From positions 62,001 to 126,000 of the forward strand of contig JAHDXL010000003.1 of assembly GCA_023382935.1 (NCBI GenBank): a DNA stretch of 64,000 bases, in the 5' to 3' direction. The notes under the pieces were generated by a model. That model did no database searches, was not told where the DNA came from, and saw only the letters and a list, made by a program, of their open reading frames with translations. Below, in pieces: positions 28,787 to 37,127 of this stretch; position 1 is the first letter of the stretch; each line of letters opens with the position of its first letter. Origin of the DNA: Phycisphaerales bacterium (GTDB lineage: Bacteria; Planctomycetota; Phycisphaerae; Phycisphaerales; UBA1924). The translations under genes and the position numbers were made by a program.

Positions 28787-28881
28787 GAGAAATGTTCCAC
28801 TTTGAGGGCAAATCGCCCCGACCGCCGGGCGAACTGCGCACATGCACACACGCCGTTCCACGCCTCCGGCGGATGCGTCAC

Positions 28882-29439
28882 TCACACCACCACTTCCGCG
28901 CACGCGCGCATCGCCGCGATGCACATGGCGATGTGCTCGTTCTGTTCGACGCCCATTTCGGTGAGTCCCTGCGCGATGTCGGCACGGTTTACCGCGGCCG
29001 CGAAACTCGGCGTCTTCAACTTCTTCACCACGCTCTTCGGTTCCAGGCTCGTCAGCCCGTCGGGCCTCACCTTGGCGCATGCCACGATGAACCCCGCCAG
29101 TTCGTCTACCGCGAAAAGGGTTCTGGACATCGGTGTTTTTCGCAGAACGCCCGTTTTCTCGCTGTAGTGCCCCAGGATCGCCTCGCAGATTTCCTCATCC
29201 ACGCCCAGCGAGCGCAGATGCGCCACGCCCGGGATCGGATGCTCGTCGGGCAGGCGCTCGTAGTCAAAGTCGTGCAGCAGCCCAGCCACCTGCCAGCGCT
29301 CCACGTCGGCAGGCGACATCGACGGATTGTGCCGCGCCGCGGCCGCCTTCATGCAGGCGGACACCGCTTCCATGTGCACGCGCAGCGCCGGACTGCCCAC
29401 CCATTCGTGCATCAGAGTGCGCGCTTCTTCGAGTCTCAT
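28882..29439 (-). CDS. HD-domain phosphohydrolase-like protein
   Basis: This protein of about 185 residues has a metal-binding HD motif in VAGLLHDFDYERLPDEHPI, preceded by His residues in HMEAVSACMKAAAARHN. It continues with ILGHYSEKTGVLRKTPMSRT and a DELAGFIVACAKV helix. The family includes small nucleotide and phosphate-ester hydrolases related to HDIG proteins; the substrate cannot be read from sequence. Start at ATG 29439 or the GTG six bases earlier; neither has a good ribosome site. It is divergent from the caspase-like gene by about 85 bases. Confidence 0.82.
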   Translation of the reverse strand: MRLEEARTLMHEWVGSPALRVHMEAVSACMKAAAARHNPSMSPADVERWQVAGLLHDFDYERLPDEHPIPGVAHLRSLGVDEEICEAILGHYSEKTGVLRKTPMSRTLFAVDELAGFIVACAKVRPDGLTSLEPKSVVKKLKTPSFAAAVNRADIAQGLTEMGVEQNEHIAMCIAAMRACAEVVV

Positions 29440-29525
29440 GCGCACAGCATATCGGACCTGTTCGTGGCACGGCTCGCCGAGCCGTGTACGACGTGGCGCG
29501 CCGCGTGGCTCCGTACCATCCGCCC

Positions 29526-30974
29526 ATGCGTGCCATGTGCTTCCTTCTCGTCGTGCTCTGCATTGGCCTCGCTGCCCCGGCTCAGCCAGAGCCTGATGCG
29601 ACCGGGCAGGCGGAAACCCTCTCGCTTCGAGACCTGCTGATACACCAGCCCGAGCAGCCGCGCCAGCCCGTGGCGGTGGGACGCAAACTGGCCCTGATCG
29701 TCGGCGTGGGCGAGGGGATGTTCGATGGCGTCGCCCAGGCTCCGCTGCCGGTGTGCCGCCTTGACGCCGCCGCGGTACGGCGCGTGCTCACCGATCTCGG
29801 CTTTGAGTGCACGACGCTGATCGACCACCCGCAGACGCCCCCGGTCGATCCGTTCAGTTCCAAGGCTGCGCCGGAGGGCTATCCCGACGTCGACAACGTG
29901 CACGAGACCCTGCGGCGCCTCGCTGAGCAGGCCGGTCCCGACGACACGGTGCTCGTCTACTTCTCCTCGCACGGGGGCATGATCGACGACCAGGCCAAGG
30001 TGATTCTGACCAACGGCACGGTGTCGGTGCGCTTCATCAAGGAAACGCTGGGCAAGAGCCGGGCCATCGCGCGCCTCGCCCTGCTCGACTGCTGCCGCAC
30101 CGAGGACTCCTTCCGCCCGGAAGTGACAGAGGTGCGCGACGTGCACACCATCTCGGCCTGTGCGCCGCACGAGACGTCGCAGATCGGTGTCAACGGGCTG
30201 TCGATTTTCACCGAGTGCTTCATCGACGCCGTCTCCGACTGCCGCAGCGACCGCAACCGCGACGGCGTGGTGGAACTCGACGAGGTCGTCACGTTCGTCG
30301 CCGGCGAAGTGCCGAAGCGCGCCAAACTTCAGCGTGAAGAGGAGCAGCACCCGACGCGCACGGTGGTCGATCCAAAGGCCGTCAATCCCGTGCTAGGCAT
30401 CTGCGACGCCGAACGGGCGCGGGTATCGGCGCGGACGACGGCCTTCGCCGGCCCGGGCGTGACGGCACAGCGGCATGACTGGATCTACTCGAGCCTCATG
30501 CTTCAGAAGGTGCGCGAAGGGATGACCTTTGACGAAGTGGTCGAGGCGATGGAGCGCAAGCCCGACGAGGGCACTGATCTCGACGAGACAGGCTTCGGCG
30601 AGTTGCTCTACCACGATGAGCCCAAGGCGGGCGATGCGCTCTACCTGGTTTTCGAAGAAGGCAGGGTCTGCCGGGTACACACCGTCTTCGGCTCGATGTG
30701 CGACCGACCCTACGACGCCAAAGCCAGCCGCCAGGCCGTGATCCACGCCATGGCCGGGGGCGGACTGACCGAACTGGAGTCGGCGATCGACGGCAAGACC
30801 GCCGCGGAAGTCATCGAACTGCTCGGATGCCCCACCGCTTCGCTGGTGAACACCGACGGCTCTGGGGACGGAAGCCTGCGCTACCTCGACGTGCCGCGTC
30901 CCACTCAACTGCTCGTGATCCACTTCATCACAGGCCGGGCGGGCTCTGCGGAGATCCATCTGCTCGATGAGTGA
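29526..30974 (+). CDS. Secreted caspase-like (peptidase C14) protein
   Basis: This 482-residue protein has a signal peptide (MRAMCFLLVVLCIGLAAPAQ). The caspase fold lies at residues ~55-260 with the dyad His149 in VYFSSHGGM and Cys190 in LALLDCCRTED, so the active site appears intact. An EF-hand-like loop, DRNRDGVVELDEV, follows, which suggests calcium control as in metacaspases. The last ~170 residues hold two units of SmpA/OmlA-like character (REGMTFDEVVEAMERKP and DGKTAAEVIELLGCPTAS). Substrate and role are unknown. Export implies action outside the cytoplasm. Confidence 0.88.
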   Translation: MRAMCFLLVVLCIGLAAPAQPEPDATGQAETLSLRDLLIHQPEQPRQPVAVGRKLALIVGVGEGMFDGVAQAPLPVCRLDAAAVRRVLTDLGFECTTLIDHPQTPPVDPFSSKAAPEGYPDVDNVHETLRRLAEQAGPDDTVLVYFSSHGGMIDDQAKVILTNGTVSVRFIKETLGKSRAIARLALLDCCRTEDSFRPEVTEVRDVHTISACAPHETSQIGVNGLSIFTECFIDAVSDCRSDRNRDGVVELDEVVTFVAGEVPKRAKLQREEEQHPTRTVVDPKAVNPVLGICDAERARVSARTTAFAGPGVTAQRHDWIYSSLMLQKVREGMTFDEVVEAMERKPDEGTDLDETGFGELLYHDEPKAGDALYLVFEEGRVCRVHTVFGSMCDRPYDAKASRQAVIHAMAGGGLTELESAIDGKTAAEVIELLGCPTASLVNTDGSGDGSLRYLDVPRPTQLLVIHFITGRAGSAEIHLLDE

Positions 30975-31001
30975 ACCGCTCTAAAACAAGGCGGGTTCCC
31001 G

Positions 31002-31014
31002 AGACAATTTGTCT
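31002..31014. promoter_or_regulatory. Inverted repeat upstream of imuA
   Basis: AGACA-ATT-TGTCT is a perfect 5+5 palindrome, 34 bases before the proposed imuA start and partly overlapping a TTGATT that could serve as a -35 box. It could be an operator or chance. Confidence 0.35.
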
Positions 31015-31047
31015 TGATTTTGTTTGGTTTTTGACTACTCTGGGGTT

Positions 31048-32034
31048 GTGGGTCGTTCAAACGAACAAATCCCGATTCGCCCCCCCGTTTCGCTGGAGTG
31101 GCTGCGCGATCAGATCGCGGTGCGCGAGGGGCGGCATGTCGAGGATGGACCCGGGGTTCTGACCGGGTGGGGCCCGATCGACCAAGCCTTGGGCGGGCTG
31201 CGCCGGGGGGCGACACACGAGTGGTTCACCCCCCTAACCGGGCAGCCGAGCGAGATTTGGACTCCCCCATTAATGGTATTGAGTTATCTGTGTTTACGGG
31301 CGCTACGGGTGATGCCCGAGGCCTGGGTGCTTTGCGTGGGTCGGCGGGTCTGGCCAAGCCCGTTGAGACTGGTGGGCGGCCTCATCGCACAAACTGGAGC
31401 GGGATCGGGACAAGGGGGGGCGGGTTCCAGCCGCCCGACGATGAAGCCCTCCATTGGACACCTTCCTCAGGCATCGTTCCGGGTCGGATCGCCGAGTGCG
31501 ATGGGTGAGTCAATGCATGGGCGGCTGGAAGCCGCCCCCCCCGAGACTGAACCTGTGAGGGAAGGGCTTTGCGGGCCTGGGTTGCAGGGCCGCTGGTTGA
31601 TGATCGATACCCCGCGTGCCGCCGAGCGGATCTGGGCGATGGATGCGGGCTTGCGATGCGGGGGCATGATCGTGCTGGGCGACGGATCGGGGTTGGACAC
31701 CGCGGCGACGCGGCGTCTGCAACTGGCGGCTGAAGCAGGCGGATCGCTGGGTCTGATCGCGCGTCGGCCACGGGAGCGAGATCGGATTTCGATCGCTGAG
31801 ACACGCTGGGAGGTGTCGCCGGCGGTTTCGCCCAACGAGTGTGCACGGTGGGTTGTTCGCGTGATGCGCAGCCGAGGGAGTGCGGCCGCGTGTCCGCAGA
31901 CATTGGTGGAGTGCGGCCATGACGGCTCTGTTGTGTGTGTACCTGAACAGGTGGGACAGCGATCTGGTGCGTCGGAGGCGGAAGATCGAGCCGGCGCGGG
32001 CGATCATCCTCGCGCTGGCCGAACGTCAGCGTGA
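31048..32034 (+). CDS. imuA: ImuA-like RecA-fold protein of the mutasome
   Basis: This protein of about 328 residues is the first member of an imuA-imuB-dnaE2 cassette and links the mutasome to RecA-type filaments. The N-terminal part has GVLTGWGPIDQALGGLRRGA and HEWF. The later part has WLMIDTPRAAERIWAMDAGL, a GGMIVLGDG strand and ATRRLQLAAEAGGSLGLIARR, all typical of ImuA/SulA-like proteins. Between them (about residues 123-165) is an in-frame insert built from a REP-like inverted pair. The start is uncertain: GTG 31048 is proposed, TTG 31024 is possible. The last 116 bases overlap imuB in another frame, and the final ~35 residues look non-conserved. Confidence 0.8.
   Translation: MGRSNEQIPIRPPVSLEWLRDQIAVREGRHVEDGPGVLTGWGPIDQALGGLRRGATHEWFTPLTGQPSEIWTPPLMVLSYLCLRALRVMPEAWVLCVGRRVWPSPLRLVGGLIAQTGAGSGQGGAGSSRPTMKPSIGHLPQASFRVGSPSAMGESMHGRLEAAPPETEPVREGLCGPGLQGRWLMIDTPRAAERIWAMDAGLRCGGMIVLGDGSGLDTAATRRLQLAAEAGGSLGLIARRPRERDRISIAETRWEVSPAVSPNECARWVVRVMRSRGSAAACPQTLVECGHDGSVVCVPEQVGQRSGASEAEDRAGAGDHPRAGRTSA
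31054..31067 (+). promoter_or_regulatory. LexA-like operator at the start of imuA
   Basis: CGTTCAAACGAACA matches TGTTC-N4-GAACA at 9 of 10 fixed positions and is a perfect GTTC-N4-GAAC palindrome. imuA-imuB-dnaE2 cassettes are LexA targets in other bacteria, so the position supports the call. It lies at or just inside the coding start, which is compatible with a roadblock or with a later true start. Confidence 0.65.
31414..31542. repeat. Inverted pair of REP-like palindromes inside imuA (copies C and D)
   Basis: Cores at 31418-31436 and 31519-31537 face opposite ways: the second reads GGGCGGCTGGAAGCCGCC and the first is nearly its reverse complement. C-rich or G-rich runs lie on the outer sides. 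The whole block is 129 bases, 43 codons, and keeps the imuA frame open. Confidence 0.7.
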
Positions 32035-33436
32035 CGTGGTGGCGGGCTGCTGCGAGAAGGCGGAATCGCGCGGGGTGCAGCGGGGAATGACGATCGCGCA
32101 CGCGCGGGCGCTGGCGCCGGGGGCGCACATCGAGCCGATCGACGAGGTGGCGCATGCGCGGCTGCTGCGACGGCTGGCCCAGCGGATGCACCGATTTGTG
32201 CCCGTCGTCGCGATCGACGGGGCGGACGGGCTGTTGCTCGACGCGCGCGGGTGCGAGGGGATCTATGGAAGCACGGATCGACTGCTCATGCTGGTGCGCG
32301 CGCACCTGGAACAACTGGGCTTGAGCGCGCGCCTGGCGGCGGCGCCGACGTGGGCGGGCGCGCGGGCGATTGCGCGCTTCGGCCCGCGCCCGTTGAGCGT
32401 GACAACTCCCCCGCTGCTGCGCCGGACGCTGGCCGAACTCCCGGTCGAAGCGCTGGGAATCGAGCCCGGGGTGATCGAGCGGCTGGGGCGTGTGGGGGTA
32501 TTGAACATCGGGCAGTTGATGGTGTTGCCGCGCGCGTCGCTGGGGGCGCGCTACGGGGCCGACGTCTTGCTTCGGCTCGACCAGGCGCTGGGCGAAGCAA
32601 TCGAGACGGTGGAGTTGGTGCGCGCTCAGGAGCCGGTTGAGGCCGAGCGCCTGCTTGATGGTCCGACGGATCGGCCGGAGGACATCGAGGCGGTGGTGCG
32701 CGAGGTGATCGAGCAGATGTGTGTGCAGTTGCGGGGGCGCGGGCTGGGCGGGCGCTGGTGGGAGTTGACGCTGCGGCGATCGGACCTGGAGCCGCTGGTG
32801 CTGGTCGCGCCGACCTCGCGTCCGACCGGCGACGCGAGGCACGTGTGCGGGCTGTTCAGACATCGACTGGAGAGCGCGCCGCTGGGTTTCGGCATCGAGG
32901 GAGTGCGAGGGCGCGTACGGGTGATGGCCAGGCGGCGCGACGAGCAGCAGTCGGCGTGGGAGCGTGGGCAGGCCGAGCAGGATCGCGTCGGGAAACTGAT
33001 CGACACGCTGACGGCGCGGCTTGGGAATGGGTGCGTGCGCCGGCCTCGGGTGGTGGCCTCGCACATGCCCGAGCGCGCGGCGGCATACGAACGGGTGGAT
33101 CAGTTGGACGAACGGCTGGATTTGCGGCGGTATAGTCGGGACGCCGCGCAGCGCGCCGAGGAGGCGCTGCCCGACCGCCCATCGGTGTTGCGAGAGGCTC
33201 GCCCGACGGACGTGTCGCTGCTGCTGCCCGACGGGCCGATCGCGGCGGTGCGCGTGGGCGGGCGCATGAGCCGCGTGATCGGGTGCGTGGGGCCTGAACG
33301 GATCGAGAGCGAATGGTGGCGCCGCCCCGGGCCGGGGCGCGACTATTTCAAGGTGCAGACCGAGGACGGGCGGTGGGTGTGGATCTATCGCGAGGTGGAG
33401 AGCGCCAGGTGGTTTGTGCAGGGGGAATGGGGCTGA
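31919..33436 (+). CDS. imuB: ImuB, catalytically inactive Y-family polymerase homologue
   Basis: This 505-residue protein is the Y-family member of the mutasome and acts as a clamp-binding scaffold for DnaE2. The fold is clear: MTALLCVYLNRWDSDLV in place of the DxD-bearing first motif, and PVVAIDGADGLLLDARGC in place of the SIDE motif. The usual catalytic acidic residues are therefore missing, as in other ImuB proteins. Little-finger and C-terminal regions follow, ending YFKVQTEDGRWVWIYREVES, a typical ImuB tail. The start at 31919 has GGAG 8 bases upstream and gives a 116-base overlap with imuA. Confidence 0.93.
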   Translation: MTALLCVYLNRWDSDLVRRRRKIEPARAIILALAERQRDVVAGCCEKAESRGVQRGMTIAHARALAPGAHIEPIDEVAHARLLRRLAQRMHRFVPVVAIDGADGLLLDARGCEGIYGSTDRLLMLVRAHLEQLGLSARLAAAPTWAGARAIARFGPRPLSVTTPPLLRRTLAELPVEALGIEPGVIERLGRVGVLNIGQLMVLPRASLGARYGADVLLRLDQALGEAIETVELVRAQEPVEAERLLDGPTDRPEDIEAVVREVIEQMCVQLRGRGLGGRWWELTLRRSDLEPLVLVAPTSRPTGDARHVCGLFRHRLESAPLGFGIEGVRGRVRVMARRRDEQQSAWERGQAEQDRVGKLIDTLTARLGNGCVRRPRVVASHMPERAAAYERVDQLDERLDLRRYSRDAAQRAEEALPDRPSVLREARPTDVSLLLPDGPIAAVRVGGRMSRVIGCVGPERIESEWWRRPGPGRDYFKVQTEDGRWVWIYREVESARWFVQGEWG

Positions 33437-33463
33437 AGCAGGGTCAAGCGGCGGAGCGGCGAG

Positions 33464-33502
33464 AGCAGCAAAACAGCAAAGCAGCAGAACAACAAATCAG
33501 CA
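33464..33502. repeat. AGCA-rich low-complexity stretch in the imuB-dnaE2 spacer
   Basis: AGCA, AACA and GCAGC units recur over about 39 bases between the genes. It has no coding potential. Confidence 0.5.
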
Positions 33503-33562
33503 CGTTCAAATGGTGTGATCGACAGCAGATCACAAATCAATAGCCAGATCATCAATGCATTC

Positions 33563-33590
33563 CTCTGTGATCTCTGTGCCCTCTGTGGTT
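33563..33590. repeat. Three CTCTGTG units at 9-base period
   Basis: CTCTGTG occurs at 33563, 33572 and 33581, followed by GTTC. Tandem units like this recur as spacer repeats in many unrelated bacterial genomes. It lies just before dnaE2. Confidence 0.5.
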
Positions 33591-33621
33591 CAAATGCTTT
33601 TGGTTCAAGCGATGTGCGATC

Positions 33622-36600
33622 ATGACTCTGCGATACGTAGAACTGGCGGTCACGACGAACTTCACGTTTCTGACGGGAGCGAGTCATCCTGACGAGATGG
33701 TTGCCCGCGCGGCCGAACTCTCGCATGCCGCCGTGGCGATCGCGGACTGCAACACGCTGGCCGGCATCGTGCGGGCGCATACGGCGGCGAAGGAGGTGGG
33801 AATCCCGCTCGTGGTGGGCAGCAGGGTGAGGGTGGGCACAAGCGACGAAGGGGGGAAGAGACGGAGAGACGAAGAGACGGAGAGACGAAGTGAACGAGGC
33901 CCGAGCGGAAGTGAAGGCTTGACGGGCGACGCCCAGGTATCGCAGGGCTCACCCCCTCCGGCCCGGCAGCCTCGGCCGACTCCCCCGCAGGCGGGTGAGG
34001 AACATCTTGACATCCTGCTCTTTCCCACCGACCGGGCCTCCTACGGGCGGTTGTGCCAGTTGCTCACGCTGGGCAAGCGTCGGGCGCCGAAGGGGGAGTG
34101 CTTTCTCACGCTGCATGACGTGCTCGAGCATGCGGAGGGGACGCTGGGGGTCGTGATGCCGCCGCGGGCGATGGATGAGCGGTTCGTCGAGCGTGTGCGC
34201 GCGCTGCGCGCCGTTTTCGACGATGATCGGCTGTCGATCGCAGGGCGGCGCGTGTATGCGCAGGATGACGCGCAACACCTGAAGATGACGGCCAACTTGT
34301 GTGACTATGTCGGCGTGCCGATGGTCGCGACGAACTACGTGCACTACCACCTGCCGCAGCGGCGGATGCTGCATGACGTGCTGACGTGCATCCGGCACGG
34401 GTGCACGATTCAGCGGGCGGGGCTGCGCCTGGCGTCCAACGCCGAGCGGCACCTCAAGCCGGCGGAGGAGATGGCGCGGCTGTTTGCCGACGAGCCGCGT
34501 GCGATCGCGCGGACGGTGGAGATTGCCGAGCGCACGCGCGGATTCAGCCTCGACCAGTTGCGGTACGAGTATCCCGACGAGGTGGTGCCGGCGGGGCAGA
34601 CGGCCACCACGCACCTGCGAACCTTGACCTGGGAGGGAGCGGCGTGGCGGTATCCGGGCGGAGTGCCGGAGGCTGTGCGCGCGCAGATTGAACATGAACT
34701 GGCGTTGATTACCGAGTTGCGCTACGAGCCGTACTTTCTGACGGTGCATGACCTGGTGCAGTACGCGGTGTCGCAGGGAATCTTGTGTCAGGGTCGCGGG
34801 GCGGCGGCCAACTCGGCGGTGTGTTACTGCCTGGGCGTGACGTCGGTGGACCCGACGTGTGTGAACCTGCTCTTTGAGCGGTTCATCAGCCGCGAGCGCG
34901 ATGAGCCGCCGGACATTGACATTGATTTCGAGCACGAGCGGCGCGAGGAGGTGATTCAATATATTTATCACAAGTATGGTCGGCATCGCGCGGCGCTGAC
35001 GGCCGAGGTGATCTCCTATCGCGGGCGCAGCGCGGTGCGCGACGTGGGAAAGGCGATGGGGCTTTCGCTCGACCTGGTCGATCGCATGGCCAAGGAACTG
35101 GACTGGTGGGAACAGGGCCCGGGCGACCCGGAGCGGTTGCACGAGATCGGGCTGGATGCGCAGGACCGGCACATCGCGCAGGTGCTGGCGCTGTCGCAGG
35201 AGTTGATGGGATTCCCGCGGCACCTCTCGCAGCACGTGGGCGGGTTCGTGATCACGCGCGGGGCGTTGTGCGAACTGGTGCCGATCGAGAATGCGGCGAT
35301 GGAAGATCGGACGGTGATCGAATGGGACAAGGACGACATCGACGCGCTGGGAATGTTGAAGGTGGATTGCCTGGGGCTGGGGATGCTGACGTGCGTGGGG
35401 AGGGGGCTGGAGTTGCTGGGCAGGCACCTCGGGACAAGACACGACCTGTTCGCCTCCATCGCCCGCTCGCCGACCGATGCGGACGTGTATGACATGATCT
35501 GCCGTGCTGATACGGTCGGGGTGTTTCAGATTGAAAGCCGGGCGCAGATGTCGATGCTGCCGCGGCTGCGGCCCCGGTGTTATTACGACCTGGTGATCGA
35601 GGTGGCGATCGTGCGTCCCGGGCCGATCCAGGGGAAGATGGTGCATCCCTATCTTCGGCGGCGGAGCGGCGAGGAGCCGGTGGTGTTTGCGTCGGCGGAC
35701 ATCGAGCGTGTGCTGGGGCGGACGCTGGGGGTGCCGTTGTTTCAGGAGCAGGCGATGGCGCTGGCGGTGGTGGCAGCCGGGTTTACGCCGGGCGAGGCGG
35801 ACCAGTTGCGGCGTGCGATGGCGGCGTGGAAGCGCAGCGGACGGGCGATTCTGAAGTTTGAGCGGAAGTTGATCGAGGGGATGATCGCACGCGGATACGA
35901 CCGCCGGTTTGCCGAGCAGGTGTTCCAGCAGATCACCGGGTTTTCGGGGTATGGGTTTCCCGAGTCGCACGCGGCGAGTTTTGCGATCATCGTGTACGTG
36001 TCGGCGTGGCTGAAGCGTCACCATCCGGCGGCCTTCGCGTGCGCGCTGATCAACAGCCAGCCGATGGGCTTTTATCAGCCGGCACAGATCGTCCGGGACG
36101 CGCGCGAGCACGGCGTAGAGGTGCGCGGGGTGGACGCGAACCGGAGCGAGTGGGATTGTCGGTTGGAAGAGAGCGACGAAGCGACCGGGCGACGAAGCGA
36201 CGAGGGGGGGAAGAGACGGATTGGGGAAGAGACTGAGGACCAGGGATCGGCCATCGGGCAAGCGACGTCGGCGAGCATCGATCCGGGGGGCAGCCGACTG
36301 GGGGCCGATGTATTGCGCCCCGTCGCTCGTTCCGACCCTTCAACCTGGGGGCATGGCGGGCCGGCGCTGAGGCTGGGGATGCGGCTGGTGAAGGGGCTGG
36401 TGCGCGAGGAGGCCGAGCGGGTGGTCGAAGGGGTGCGGAGGTTCGGCCCGTTCCGATCGCTGGAGGAGATGCGGCTGCGGACAGGGGTGCGGGCATCGAC
36501 GCTGGTGAAACTCGCCGACGCGGATGCGTTCGGGTCGATGGGGCTCTCGCGGCAGCGGGCGCTGTGGGAGGCACACGCGCTGCGGGATGCGCCGGCGCCG

Positions 36601-37110
36601 TTGTTTGAACAGCCAAGGGACGAGTCTGGCGAGCAGCCCACCGAGCCCGGGTCCGAGGTCGACCCGGCGTTGCCGGAGGTTCCGCTGCAGGTCGAAGTAG
36701 CCGAGGACTACTTGAGCGTGGGCTTGTCGCTCAAGGCGCACCCGGTGTCGTTCATCCGCGATCGCCTGAAGGCGGCGGGGGTGACACAGAACTGCGATCT
36801 GGCGGATGAACGGTTGTGTCCGCATGGGCGTGTGGTGACGGTGGCCGGGGTGGTGCTGGTGCGGCAGAGGCCTGGGACGGCGTCGGGCGTGGTGTTCGTG
36901 ACCATCGAGGACGAGACGGGGATTGCGAACCTGATTTTGAGGCCGGAGGTGTACGAGCGGTTCCGCCGGGTGGCCAAACACAGCCGGACATTGGCCTGCC
37001 GGGGGGCGATCGAGCGTCAGGGGGCGGTGGTACATGTGCTGGCGGGGGCGTTGCGGAGTCTGGACGCGGGGGCGACGCCGATTCGGGAGATGTCGCGAAA
37101 CTTCCACTGA
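33622..37110 (+). CDS. dnaE2: Error-prone DNA polymerase DnaE2
   Basis: This 1162-residue C-family polymerase performs translesion synthesis with ImuA and ImuB. The N-terminal PHP domain starts MTLRYVELAVTTNFTFLTGA. The catalytic acidic residues lie in PDIDIDF (residues 430-436, first Asp 431), with palm and finger blocks GQGRGAAANSAVCYCLG-type and GFPESHAASFAIIVY. A C-terminal OB fold (GVVFVTIEDETGIANLILRP) is typical of DnaE2. Two in-frame inserts break the usual sequence: about 55 codons near 33835-33999 in the PHP region and about 62 codons near 36171-36356. Both contain the same 24-base repeat. Confidence 0.95.
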   Translation: MTLRYVELAVTTNFTFLTGASHPDEMVARAAELSHAAVAIADCNTLAGIVRAHTAAKEVGIPLVVGSRVRVGTSDEGGKRRRDEETERRSERGPSGSEGLTGDAQVSQGSPPPARQPRPTPPQAGEEHLDILLFPTDRASYGRLCQLLTLGKRRAPKGECFLTLHDVLEHAEGTLGVVMPPRAMDERFVERVRALRAVFDDDRLSIAGRRVYAQDDAQHLKMTANLCDYVGVPMVATNYVHYHLPQRRMLHDVLTCIRHGCTIQRAGLRLASNAERHLKPAEEMARLFADEPRAIARTVEIAERTRGFSLDQLRYEYPDEVVPAGQTATTHLRTLTWEGAAWRYPGGVPEAVRAQIEHELALITELRYEPYFLTVHDLVQYAVSQGILCQGRGAAANSAVCYCLGVTSVDPTCVNLLFERFISRERDEPPDIDIDFEHERREEVIQYIYHKYGRHRAALTAEVISYRGRSAVRDVGKAMGLSLDLVDRMAKELDWWEQGPGDPERLHEIGLDAQDRHIAQVLALSQELMGFPRHLSQHVGGFVITRGALCELVPIENAAMEDRTVIEWDKDDIDALGMLKVDCLGLGMLTCVGRGLELLGRHLGTRHDLFASIARSPTDADVYDMICRADTVGVFQIESRAQMSMLPRLRPRCYYDLVIEVAIVRPGPIQGKMVHPYLRRRSGEEPVVFASADIERVLGRTLGVPLFQEQAMALAVVAAGFTPGEADQLRRAMAAWKRSGRAILKFERKLIEGMIARGYDRRFAEQVFQQITGFSGYGFPESHAASFAIIVYVSAWLKRHHPAAFACALINSQPMGFYQPAQIVRDAREHGVEVRGVDANRSEWDCRLEESDEATGRRSDEGGKRRIGEETEDQGSAIGQATSASIDPGGSRLGADVLRPVARSDPSTWGHGGPALRLGMRLVKGLVREEAERVVEGVRRFGPFRSLEEMRLRTGVRASTLVKLADADAFGSMGLSRQRALWEAHALRDAPAPLFEQPRDESGEQPTEPGSEVDPALPEVPLQVEVAEDYLSVGLSLKAHPVSFIRDRLKAAGVTQNCDLADERLCPHGRVVTVAGVVLVRQRPGTASGVVFVTIEDETGIANLILRPEVYERFRRVAKHSRTLACRGAIERQGAVVHVLAGALRSLDAGATPIREMSRNFH
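33842..33865 (+). repeat. Purine-rich 24-base repeat inside dnaE2, first copy
   Basis: This copy matches positions 36197-36220 with one mismatch and encodes SDEGGKRR in the same frame. It is followed by further AGACGGAG/AGACGAAG units to about 33890. Confidence 0.7.
36197..36220 (+). repeat. Purine-rich 24-base repeat inside dnaE2, second copy
   Basis: This is the partner of 33842-33865 with 23 of 24 bases identical. It encodes SDEGGKRR in the polymerase frame and follows GCGACGAA units from 36173. Confidence 0.7.
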
Positions 37111-37127
37111 CAGCCAACAATGGGGGC

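Larger units (their letters stand above)
28256..28881. other. 626-base region without a conventional protein gene
   Basis: The region between argC and the HD gene is occupied on the minus strand by a probable self-contained transcription unit: promoter with a LexA-like site, structured RNA, micro reading frame and terminator, each listed separately. The stretch 28256-28412 holds the argC leader, and 28788-28881 shows nothing I can name. Confidence 0.6.

Noticed and set aside
33949-36261. Long minus-strand frame opposite dnaE2
   Set aside because: The polymerase on the plus strand has every catalytic block; the minus frame has none.
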